From positions 1-6,943 of the forward strand of contig JAVEDQ010000105.1 of the NCBI GenBank assembly GCA_030840885.1: a stretch of 6,943 nt of DNA, read 5' to 3'. This stretch comes from Frankiaceae bacterium. GTDB lineage: Bacteria; Actinomycetota; Actinomycetes; Frankiales; Frankiaceae. Both the position numbers and the translations under genes were made by a program. The notes beneath the pieces were generated by a model. That model was not told the origin of the DNA. It ran no database searches and saw only the letters and a list, made by a program, of their open reading frames with translations. Below are positions 1 through 5,321 of this stretch, one piece after another (within the stretch, counting starts at the first letter, position 1; every line of letters begins with the position of its first letter).

Positions 1-415
1 GGACGCTGCGGCCTGGTACCGCGATGCTCTCGGCGCGCGGGAGACCCGCCGGCTCCTCCTCCCCGACGGCAACCCCATGCTCATCGACATGGACCTCCCC
101 GGCATCGGCGACGAGCCAGGGCTGCACCTCGCGCTCGGCGCGGAGATGCCGGATCGCGGGATGCGCGCACCGGCGCCGGGTTCGTCCCCTGCGGCCTTCC
201 ACCTGCCGGTCGTCGACGCCGACGCGGCGTTCGAGCGTGCCGTCGCCCACGGAGCCGTCGTCTTCGAACCCCTGCACGACGCCTTCTGGGGTGAACGAAC
301 CGCCCAGGTCGTCGACCCCTCCGGACATCGCAGGGCCCTGGCCCAACACATCCGCGACGTCGACGACGACGAGGTGCAGGCCGCGCTCACCCGCATGCTG
401 ACCGGGACGAACTGA
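1..415 (+). CDS. VOC/glyoxalase-like family protein, 5'-truncated by the window edge
   Basis: The reading frame is open from base 2 to the TGA at 413-415 and gives 137 visible residues. The start lies upstream of the window, so the in-frame ATG at 77 is internal. The visible part begins DAAAWYRDALGARETRR and continues into LLLPDG. This is the usual opening of the first beta-alpha unit of VOC (glyoxalase/bleomycin-resistance/PhnB-like) domains. Near the end, a WGERTAQVVDPSGHRRALAQH stretch matches the last VOC strand and tail. Probably only 10-25 N-terminal residues are missing. VOC proteins use a paired beta-alpha-beta-beta-beta fold to bind metal or small molecules, and the substrate cannot be told from this sequence. 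The best match by eye is the PhnB-like subgroup, which often lacks a proven activity. The gene converges on the hydrolase at 453-1220, with 37 bp between stops. Family assignment is good; function is unknown. Confidence 0.82.
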   Translation, partial: DAAAWYRDALGARETRRLLLPDGNPMLIDMDLPGIGDEPGLHLALGAEMPDRGMRAPAPGSSPAAFHLPVVDADAAFERAVAHGAVVFEPLHDAFWGERTAQVVDPSGHRRALAQHIRDVDDDEVQAALTRMLTGTN

Positions 416-417
416 TG

Positions 418-462
418 TGGCCCTGCTGTTTCTGGCCCTACTGTTTCTAGCCCTACCGTGCG
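418..462. repeat. 15-nt imperfect tandem repeat at a convergent gene junction
   Basis: Two nearly identical 15-base units, TGGCCCTGCTGTTTC (418-432) and TGGCCCTACTGTTTC (433-447), differ at one base. A decayed third copy begins TAGCCCTAC at 448. The array starts two bases after the VOC stop and contains the hydrolase stop (TAG read leftward at 455-453). Read leftward in the hydrolase frame, it also carries further TAG codons at 449-447 and 440-438, so this end has three in-frame stops. Its unit is divisible by three. No T-run or long stem follows, so it is not a classical terminator. Its role is unknown. Confidence 0.7.
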
Positions 463-1220
463 GGCGCGACCTGCTGTGCGAACTCCACCGAGCGCTGCTC
501 GATCAGCGGTGCATCGTTGTCGAGCGTCGCGACATGGAACGAGTGCTCCAGCGTCACGCGCTGCACCGGACCGGAGACACCGGCGTCGAGCGTCTCGCTC
601 GACGCCGGCTCGACGACGTGGTCGTCGGTGCTGGTGAAGATCAGCACCGGGCAACGGATGCGGGACAGGTCAGCCACCAGCGGCGCCAGTGCGGCGTGCA
701 GGTCGAGCAGCGGCTCCACGGGCGTCATCGGATAGGCCGACTCCTCCACGCCCGCCTTCGCGATGTCCGAGCCGATGCCGGGCACCAGCTCGACGCCGGC
801 CTCACGTAGCTGGGCGACCATGCCGGTGACCCCGGGCTGCTCGCCGTCGATGAGCGGGTTCACGAACACCAGGCCCGCGATCTCCGGGTGCCGCGTACCG
901 AGCCACGCGGTCAGCGTGCCGCCCATCGACAGCCCTGTGACGATCATCGTGCGCGTCCTGCCGGCGAGTTCCTCGTAGGCCGCCTCGGCGGCGAGGGACC
1001 AGTCCGACCAGCGGGTCGGCAGCATGTCCTCCACCGACGTGCCGTGGCCGGGAAGCAGCGGCAGCGAGACCGTGAAGCCCGCCGCGGCGAACGCCTCGGC
1101 CAACGGGCGCATCGACTGCGGGTTGCCGGTGAAACCGTGTAGCACCAGCACGCCGACGTCGCCGTACTTCCCGTTGCCCGCGGCCTCCCAGGGCTCCGCA
1201 CCGGGCATCAACTCGACCAT
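453..1220 (-). CDS. Alpha/beta-hydrolase, monoacylglycerol lipase/carboxylesterase (Est30) type
   Basis: This 255-residue protein is a complete serine hydrolase, close in length to bacterial monoacylglycerol lipase and Est30-type carboxylesterases (about 250 residues). HGFTGNPQSM at 28-37 forms the oxyanion-hole loop. GLSMGG at 96-101 is the nucleophile elbow with Ser98. In CPVLIFTSTDDHVV the acid is most likely Asp200. SFHVATLD gives the catalytic His229. The spacing of these three residues matches the family. Lid-type residues between about 120 and 185 should shape the acyl pocket. I see no signal peptide, so it is probably cytoplasmic and cleaves short- or medium-chain esters or monoglycerides; the physiological substrate is unknown. 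The ATG at 1220 is preceded by AAGGAG (1231-1226 on this strand) with a 5-base spacer, which supports this start. It is divergent from the S9 peptidase gene and convergent with the VOC gene. Confidence 0.9.
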   Translation of the reverse strand: MVELMPGAEPWEAAGNGKYGDVGVLVLHGFTGNPQSMRPLAEAFAAAGFTVSLPLLPGHGTSVEDMLPTRWSDWSLAAEAAYEELAGRTRTMIVTGLSMGGTLTAWLGTRHPEIAGLVFVNPLIDGEQPGVTGMVAQLREAGVELVPGIGSDIAKAGVEESAYPMTPVEPLLDLHAALAPLVADLSRIRCPVLIFTSTDDHVVEPASSETLDAGVSGPVQRVTLEHSFHVATLDNDAPLIEQRSVEFAQQVAPAR

Positions 1221-1316
1221 GGGAACTCCTTCTCGCGGCGGGTCAGGGATGCCGCACCGGAGTCAGCCTCGCACGGGGCCCCGAACGACTGCAGCCGACA
1301 GGGTAGAGAAGGGGCC
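1221..1316. promoter_or_regulatory. Divergent intergenic region between hydrolase and S9 peptidase
   Basis: These 96 bases must hold the leftward promoter for the hydrolase and, unless it is read through from elsewhere, the rightward promoter for the peptidase-methyltransferase pair. On the right side TAGAGA (1304-1309) lies 7 bases before the GTG start and could be a weak -10 giving a leaderless transcript. The same stretch, AGAAGGGG (1307-1314), could instead be a purine-rich ribosome binding site. No convincing -35 is visible. CGGGGCCCCG at 1274-1283 is a 10-bp palindrome of unknown meaning, not unusual at this base composition. The gap itself is certain; the promoter elements are weak. 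Confidence 0.35.
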
Positions 1317-3242
1317 GTGACCGCCGCGCCGCCCGAGCTCCGGGACCTCCTGCAATGCCGCACCACCGCCGTCCTCGACGACCGGCGTGGTCACGACGGC
1401 GAGGTGCGGCTGCTGCTCCGCAGCGACCTCTCGGGCACCGCCCAGCTCTACGAGTGGGATGCCGGTGCGCTACGGCAGCTGACCGACTTCGACGGGCCGG
1501 TCTCGCTCGCGCGCTACGTCCCCGGTACCGAGCGTGCCGTCCTCTCGACCGACACCGCCGGCGACGAGCGCCACCAGCTGTCGCTGCTCGACCTCCAGGC
1601 CCCTCCGCTGGCCGACCGGAACCGGCTGCAGCCGCTGACCGACGACAGCCGCTTCGTCCACGGCTTCGCCGGCGTCAGCGCCGACGGCGCGACGGTGGCG
1701 TTCACCAGCAACCGGCGCAACGGCGTCGACTTCGACGTCTGGGTCCACGACCTCGCAACCGGCGAGCAGCGCTGCCTCTACGACGAGGGCGGCTGGTGCA
1801 TGGCCTCCTCCGGTTTCTCGCCCGGCGGTCGTTGGCTGTCGGTGCTGCGAACCGGGCCACGGCCGATGGACACCGATCTGCTGCTGCTCGACCTCACCGA
1901 CCCGGCCGCACCGCCTGCACCGCCCGTTGTCGTGCTGGCCCACCCCGACGAGGCCGCGGTGGTCGGGGCCCCCGCCTGGGTCGCCGACGACCTGCTGCTC
2001 GTCAGCAGCAACGTCGGCCGCGACGCCCAGGCGCTGTTCGCGGTGGACCTCACCACGGGTGCCGCCGAGGTGGCCCTCGAGCGCGACCACGACGTCGACG
2101 GCTGGACCAGCCCCGACGGTTCCACGCTGCTCGTCGTCGAGAACGTCGACGAGGCGAGCCGGGCCGAGCTCTTCCGGATCGAGCGCCTCGACGGCGTCCT
2201 GGAGCTCGACCCGGTGGGCCCGGTCCCGCTGCCGGAGGAGGCGGTCGTCGCCTTCAGCCACGTCCTGCCGGCGCCGGTTCTCGCGTACGACGGGGAGGCG
2301 GTGACGTTCTCGGTCAGCTCCCCCACCGTGCCCGGCGACGTCTGGCGCTACGTCGTCGGCACCGGCGCGCTGAACCGCATGACGACGAGCCCGGGAGCAC
2401 CTGACCCCGACACCCTCGTCCGACCGGAGCGGCACGTGGTTCCGAGCTTCGACGGCCTCGGCGTGCCGGTGCTGCTCTACCGGCCGAGCACCAGCGGCGA
2501 GAGCGCCGGCGCCACTCCCCCGCCGGTCGTGCTCGTCATCCACGGCGGGCCCGAGGGGCAGTCGCAGCGGTTGTTCTCCCCGATCGTGCAGGCGCTCGCC
2601 GCCCGGGGCTACGCCGTCGCGGTCCCCAACGTGCGGGGCTCCACCGGCTACGGCAAGCGCTACTACGGCCTCGACGACACGACGCTGCGCCTGGATTCGG
2701 TGGCCGATCTCGCAGCCCTCGCCGACTGGCTTCCGTCGGTCGGACTCGACGGGAACCGCGCGGCGCTGTGGGGCGGCTCCTACGGCGGCTACATGGTGCT
2801 CGCGGGCGTCGCCTTCCAGCCCGACCGATGGGCGGCGGGCGTCGACATCGTCGGGATCTCCGATCTCGTCAGCTTCCTGGAGAACACCTCCGACTACCGG
2901 CGGGCCGCCCGCGAGCGGGAGTACGGCAGCCTCGCGCACGACCGCGACTTCCTCGCCTCGGCGTCGCCGATGCGGCAGGTCGACGCCATCCGGGCGCCGC
3001 TGTTCGTCATCCACGGCGCCAACGACCCGCGCGTCCCGCTGTCCGAGGCCGAGCAGTTGGTGGCCTCGCTGCGCGGTCGGGACGTGCCGTGCGAGCTGCT
3101 CGTCTACGCCGACGAGGGCCACGGACTCGCCCGGCTGCACAACCGCCTCGACGCCTACCCGCGGGCGATCGACTTCCTCGACGGCGTCCTGCGCCCGGGC
3201 AGTGGTCAGCCGAACACCTTGCAGCAGGAGACCATCGCGTGA
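1317..3242 (+). CDS. S9-family serine peptidase (prolyl oligopeptidase/acylaminoacyl-peptidase type)
   Basis: The 641-residue product has the two-domain plan and usual length of S9 peptidases. Residues about 20-365 are rich in short beta-strand blocks with recurring Asp-rich turns (SPDG, SADG, DLATGE), as in a beta-propeller that limits access to the active site. Residues about 375-625 form the alpha/beta-hydrolase domain. It has VLVIHGGPEGQ (HGG at 409-411, oxyanion loop), NVRGSTGYGKRYY, WGGSYGGYM with nucleophile Ser488, FVIHGANDPRVP with Asp570, and DEGHGL with His602, so the catalytic triad is complete. The family cleaves short peptides or removes acylated or X-Pro N-terminal residues; which of these applies here cannot be read from sequence. 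No signal peptide or membrane segment is seen, so it should be cytoplasmic. It starts with GTG after AGAAGGGG. The last codons carry the ribosome binding site of the methyltransferase, and the two genes share GTGA. Confidence 0.93.
   Translation: MTAAPPELRDLLQCRTTAVLDDRRGHDGEVRLLLRSDLSGTAQLYEWDAGALRQLTDFDGPVSLARYVPGTERAVLSTDTAGDERHQLSLLDLQAPPLADRNRLQPLTDDSRFVHGFAGVSADGATVAFTSNRRNGVDFDVWVHDLATGEQRCLYDEGGWCMASSGFSPGGRWLSVLRTGPRPMDTDLLLLDLTDPAAPPAPPVVVLAHPDEAAVVGAPAWVADDLLLVSSNVGRDAQALFAVDLTTGAAEVALERDHDVDGWTSPDGSTLLVVENVDEASRAELFRIERLDGVLELDPVGPVPLPEEAVVAFSHVLPAPVLAYDGEAVTFSVSSPTVPGDVWRYVVGTGALNRMTTSPGAPDPDTLVRPERHVVPSFDGLGVPVLLYRPSTSGESAGATPPPVVLVIHGGPEGQSQRLFSPIVQALAARGYAVAVPNVRGSTGYGKRYYGLDDTTLRLDSVADLAALADWLPSVGLDGNRAALWGGSYGGYMVLAGVAFQPDRWAAGVDIVGISDLVSFLENTSDYRRAAREREYGSLAHDRDFLASASPMRQVDAIRAPLFVIHGANDPRVPLSEAEQLVASLRGRDVPCELLVYADEGHGLARLHNRLDAYPRAIDFLDGVLRPGSGQPNTLQQETIA
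3226..3242 (+). promoter_or_regulatory. Ribosome binding site and GTGA stop-start overlap inside the peptidase 3' end
   Basis: AGGAG at 3226-3230 sits 8 bases before the GTG at 3239-3241. That GTG overlaps the peptidase stop TGA (3240-3242) as GTGA. This fixes the methyltransferase start against a much longer upstream-open frame that only shadows the peptidase gene. It also implies translational coupling: ribosomes ending the peptidase can restart at once on the methyltransferase. Confidence 0.8.
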
Positions 3243-3850
3243 CGCTGTGGCCCGAAGGTGGCGGCGCCGAGTACGCCGCACGCTTCCGGGCGCTGGCCGC
3301 TTCCGGCAAGGACCTGCACGGCGAAGCGTCGTTCTGCGCCGCCCTGATCGAACCGGGCTGCCGTGTGCTCGACGCCGGCTGCGGTACCGGCCGGGTCGCC
3401 ATCGAGCTCGCCCGCCGCGGCTACCGCTGCGTCGGGGTGGACAGCGACGCCTCGATGCTCGCCGAAGCCGAGCGGGACGCCCCCGATCTGCGGTGGGTGC
3501 AGGCGGACCTGGCGGGTCTGGAAGCGCTTCACGCGGACCTCGGCGATGACCCGGCCGGCTTCGACCTCGTCGTCTGCGCCGGAAATGTGGTCCCGCTGAT
3601 CGCACCCGAGCGGGCCGCCGAGGCCGTCCACGCCATGGCCGACCAGCTGCGGCCCGCCGGGTTCCTGGTCTGCGGGTTCGGCCTCGACCGGGCGCACCTG
3701 CCCCGCAGTGCCCAGGTCGTCGCCCTCGAGACCTTCGACCGCTGGTGCGACGAGGCCGGACTGACGCTCGAGGCCCGGTACGCCACCTGGGACGCCCAAC
3801 CCTGGCCGGGCTCCGGCGGGTACGCCGTCTCCGTGCTGCGCCGCCGCTGA
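3239..3850 (+). CDS. Class I SAM-dependent methyltransferase
   Basis: The product has 203 residues when started at the GTG overlapping the peptidase stop. Motif I, RVLDAGCGTGR (about 42-52), is the glycine-rich SAM loop. GVDSDASML (66-74) supplies the acidic residue Asp68 that normally binds the SAM ribose. WVQADL (86-91) is the motif near the adenine. FDLVVCAGNVVPL (109-120) is the post-strand-4 region, and LRPAGFLVCGFG (137-148) is the usual strand-5 turn. These sit in the order expected of a Rossmann-fold methyltransferase of the Methyltransf_11/25 group. The short C-terminal part (about 150-203) ends in an antiparallel strand pair, and the substrate-binding segment gives no clue to the acceptor. 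No transit or membrane segment is seen. It is the second gene of a coupled pair with the S9 peptidase. Whether the two act on one substrate is not shown. Confidence 0.88.
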   Translation: MTLWPEGGGAEYAARFRALAASGKDLHGEASFCAALIEPGCRVLDAGCGTGRVAIELARRGYRCVGVDSDASMLAEAERDAPDLRWVQADLAGLEALHADLGDDPAGFDLVVCAGNVVPLIAPERAAEAVHAMADQLRPAGFLVCGFGLDRAHLPRSAQVVALETFDRWCDEAGLTLEARYATWDAQPWPGSGGYAVSVLRRR

Positions 3851-3955
3851 CGGTCGATCGCCACCGACGGCCGGGCATGGCACCCGCCCCGCGGGGCAGA
3901 CAGAAAGTAGTTGCCCGGTCAACCGAGGCGACGACACCGGCTTGAAGGAGAACGT
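3851..3955 (+). other. Gap before osmC with nested inverted repeats (possible terminator or leader structure)
   Basis: The 105-base gap contains an outer stem, GGCCGGGCA (3869-3877) against TGCCCGGTC (3912-3920): 9 pairs including one G-U. It encloses the 12-bp palindrome GCCCCGCGGGGC (3886-3897). No T-run follows, so if this is a terminator for the peptidase-methyltransferase pair it is of the T-poor kind common in actinobacteria. It could also be a leader structure or operator for the OsmC gene, whose promoter must lie here or upstream. I find no convincing -10/-35 pair. The gap ends in a strong AAGGAG ribosome binding site (3945-3950). Confidence 0.4.
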
Positions 3956-4396
3956 ATGCCTACCCGTACCGCTCGGACCGCCTGGAACGGCTCACTGCAG
4001 GAGGGCTCCGGCCAGGTCGAGCTCACCAGCTCCAAGGTCGGCACCTACGAGGTGTCGTTCCCCAAGCGTGCCGCCGACGACGCCGGCGGGACCACCAGCC
4101 CCGAAGAGCTCATCGCCGCCGCCCACTCGGCCTGCTACGCGATGCAGCTCTCCAACGTCATCGCCGAGGCCGGCGGCACGCCGCAGAGCCTCGACGTCAA
4201 GGCTGAGGTCTCGCTCGGCCCGGACAAGGACAACGGCGGCTTCAAGCTGACCGGCATCACCATCACCGTCGAGGGTGAGGTCGACGGCCTCGACGAGGCG
4301 GGCTTCACGAAGGCAGCCGAGGCCGCCAAGACCGGCTGCCCCGTCAGCAAGGCGCTGACCGGCGTCGAGATCAGCCTCAAGGCCTCGCTGGCCTGA
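3956..4396 (+). CDS. osmC: OsmC-family organic hydroperoxide reductase
   Basis: The 146-residue product matches the OsmC subfamily in length and motifs. OsmC proteins are dimeric thiol peroxidases that reduce organic and some inorganic hydroperoxides through a reactive cysteine and a second resolving cysteine. TTSPEELIAAAHSACYAMQLS (starting at 46) contains the peroxidatic Cys60 and the conserved Glu51. GCPVSKAL (127-134) supplies the second Cys128. Arg38 in FPKR is a candidate for the conserved active-site arginine. The N-terminal TARTAWNGSLQEGSGQV segment is the typical OsmC beta-strand start. The ATG at 3956 follows AAGGAG with a 5-base spacer; an in-frame ATG 45 bases upstream has no such signal and would add non-homologous residues. 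No export signal is seen. Downstream the gene meets a 9-nt repeat and a strong hairpin. Regulation cannot be read from the upstream bases. Confidence 0.94.
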   Translation: MPTRTARTAWNGSLQEGSGQVELTSSKVGTYEVSFPKRAADDAGGTTSPEELIAAAHSACYAMQLSNVIAEAGGTPQSLDVKAEVSLGPDKDNGGFKLTGITITVEGEVDGLDEAGFTKAAEAAKTGCPVSKALTGVEISLKASLA

Positions 4397-4432
4397 GCAC
4401 CCCCGGCACCATCAGCACCCTTTGCACCATCG
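4397..4432. repeat. Four tandem 9-nt units directly after the osmC stop
   Basis: GCACC recurs at 4397, 4406, 4415 and 4424, exactly nine bases apart. The last four bases of each unit vary; units two and four share GCACCATC. The array starts at the base after the osmC TGA and stays in the osmC frame, where it would read as an Ala-Pro-X tripeptide series. It ends two bases before the inverted repeat at 4434-4469. Its role is unknown. Confidence 0.65.
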
Positions 4433-4433
4433 C

Positions 4434-4469
4434 CGCCCGTCTCACCAGCCCAACTCGGTGAGACGGGCG
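4434..4469. terminator. Perfect 13-bp inverted repeat, probable bidirectional terminator
   Basis: CGCCCGTCTCACC (4434-4446) and GGTGAGACGGGCG (4457-4469) are exact reverse complements with a 10-base loop. The hairpin is very stable and lies 37 bases after the osmC stop. Its right arm and loop encode the last residues of the leftward metallopeptidase, and its left arm includes that gene's stop (4444-4442). Neither side has a T-run. This is usual for many actinobacterial terminators but leaves the mechanism open. Position between convergent genes supports a shared terminator. Confidence 0.72.
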
Positions 4470-4780
4470 TCGTCTATGCCGAAGTGATGTCCGACTTCGT
4501 GCACCACAGTGATGCGCACCTGGTCGACGACCTCCGCGTCGGAGGAGCAGATCGTGCAGATCGCCCGCTGGTAGATGGTGATGCGGTCCGGCAGGACGCC
4601 GCTGTACCCCTCGTCGCGTTCGGTGAGCGGCACGCCCTCGTAGAGGCCCAGCAGACCGGGCGGTCCGTCGTCCGCGATCAGGACGGCGACGTTCCGCATC
4701 TGCCGGCCGAGTTCGGGCGGCAGGCCATCCAATGCCTCACCGACCAGTTCCTCGAAGCGTTCCGGCGCGACCTGGTGCAT
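4442..4780 (-). CDS. Mini-zincin metallopeptidase family protein (PF06262-like)
   Basis: This 112-residue protein has the HExxHxxGxxD signature in VVHEVGHHFGIDD near the C-terminus. His94 and His98 should bind zinc, Glu95 is the catalytic base, and Asp104 is the likely third ligand. The length, the RNVAVLIAD and GLYEGVPL segments, the RITIYQRAI strand and the LTELGW end fit the small actinobacterial metallopeptidase family known from structures as a minimal zincin fold. Proteolytic activity is largely unproven in this family, so the function is inferred only. No signal peptide is visible. The ATG at 4780 is preceded by GGAGGA (4793-4788 on this strand) with a 7-base spacer, which supports the start. 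A CxxC pair at 75-78 (CTIC) is also present. The gene is divergent from the YbaK-type gene and its 3' end lies in the 13-bp inverted repeat. Confidence 0.88.
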   Translation of the reverse strand: MHQVAPERFEELVGEALDGLPPELGRQMRNVAVLIADDGPPGLLGLYEGVPLTERDEGYSGVLPDRITIYQRAICTICSSDAEVVDQVRITVVHEVGHHFGIDDARLTELGW

Positions 4781-4824
4781 GGAGCCATCCTCCCGCGCGC
4801 CTCGCGCTGGGCGACACTCGAAGC
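4781..4824. promoter_or_regulatory. 44-bp divergent promoter region between metallopeptidase and ybaK-type gene
   Basis: Only 44 bases separate the two divergent starts. The leftward gene has a good ribosome binding site here. The rightward gene has none: the nearest purine run, GAAG at 4820-4823, is one base from the ATG and too close to work. GACACT (4813-4818) lies 6 bases before that ATG and could be a -10 that starts a leaderless message at 4825. No clear -35 accompanies it. The leftward promoter must overlap this gap or lie inside the ybaK-type gene. Confidence 0.35.
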
Positions 4825-5301
4825 ATGAGCGAGCAGCGCGCCCTGTCGGCGATGGAGCAGGCCGGGCTCGACGTCCGCGTCCTGCGCCATGGGCCGGTCC
4901 GCAGCCTCGCCGAGGCCGCTGAGGTGCGCGGCGTCGCCCCGGCCGCCGTGGTGAAGACGCTGGTCGTCCGCCGCGGTGAAGGCGACCACCTGTTCGTCCT
5001 GGTGCCCGGCGATCGGTCGATCTCCTGGCCCAAGCTCCGCACGGTGCTGGGCGTCCACCGCGTGTCGATGCCGGACGCCGCGGCGGCGCTCGCCGCCACC
5101 GGTTACGAGCGCGGCACCATCACGCCGTTCGGCAGCACCACCGCCTGGCCCGTGGTCGCCGACGAGCGCCTCGCCGGACACGAGATCACACTCGGCGCCG
5201 GGGCCCACGGCGTCGCCGTCGCGCTCGACGCCGACGCCGCCTTCGCAGCACTCCGGACTCTCGCCGAGCTCACGGTCGCCGACGTCACAGACCCGGCCTG
5301 A
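4825..5301 (+). CDS. YbaK/EbsC-type aminoacyl-tRNA deacylase (editing domain protein)
   Basis: The 158-residue product is a free-standing YbaK/ProX-type editing domain. Such proteins hydrolyse mischarged tRNAs in trans; YbaK itself removes Cys from Cys-tRNA(Pro). VVKTLVVR (42-49) contains Lys44, matching the conserved catalytic-site lysine of the family. HLFVLVPGDRSISWPKL is the central strand, GYERGTITPFG (93-103) is the conserved substrate-pocket loop, and GAGAHGVAVALD (124-135) is the final conserved strand. Length is normal for the family. The start is the ATG at 4825, where homologous sequence begins; the frame is open further upstream but overlaps the divergent metallopeptidase. Which mischarged tRNA it edits cannot be told by eye, so no gene symbol is given. 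It ends 20 bp from the stop of the leftward membrane protein. Confidence 0.9.
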   Translation: MSEQRALSAMEQAGLDVRVLRHGPVRSLAEAAEVRGVAPAAVVKTLVVRRGEGDHLFVLVPGDRSISWPKLRTVLGVHRVSMPDAAAALAATGYERGTITPFGSTTAWPVVADERLAGHEITLGAGAHGVAVALDADAAFAALRTLAELTVADVTDPA

Positions 5302-5306
5302 CACTT

Positions 5307-5321
5307 GTGGAATTGCTCCAC
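5307..5321. terminator. Short hairpin between convergent genes
   Basis: GTGGA (5307-5311) and TCCAC (5317-5321) pair across a 5-base ATTGC loop, filling the 20-bp gap between the two convergent stops. The local A+T content is higher than its surroundings. A 5-bp stem without a T-run is a weak terminator candidate and may be chance. Confidence 0.3.

Noticed and set aside
1274..1283. CGGGGCCCCG palindrome in the first divergent gap, considered as an operator
   Set aside because: A 10-bp palindrome of only G and C is likely by chance here, and no second copy or half-site accompanies it.
2768..3238. An upstream extension of the methyltransferase frame into the peptidase gene
   Set aside because: The extension is Arg-rich and has no domain features, while a ribosome binding site and GTGA overlap define the start at 3239.
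1470..3878. An 802-codon open frame on the minus strand across the peptidase and methyltransferase genes
   Set aside because: Its product is Arg/Gly/Val/Asp-rich without motifs and it lies opposite two genes with complete catalytic signatures. Long antisense frames are expected in DNA of this base composition.
3908..3939. Possible -35 TTGCCC (3911-3916) for an osmC promoter
   Set aside because: No -10-like hexamer lies at 16-18 bases downstream, and the same bases form the right arm of the outer stem.
3911..3955. An N-terminal extension of OsmC from an upstream in-frame ATG
   Set aside because: No ribosome binding site precedes it, the added residues are Arg-rich, and the ATG at 3956 has AAGGAG at good spacing with the typical family N-terminus.
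4678..5304. A 208-codon minus-strand frame opposite the ybaK-type gene
   Set aside because: The opposite strand encodes a clear editing-domain protein with conserved motifs; the minus product shows none and would overlap the metallopeptidase start.
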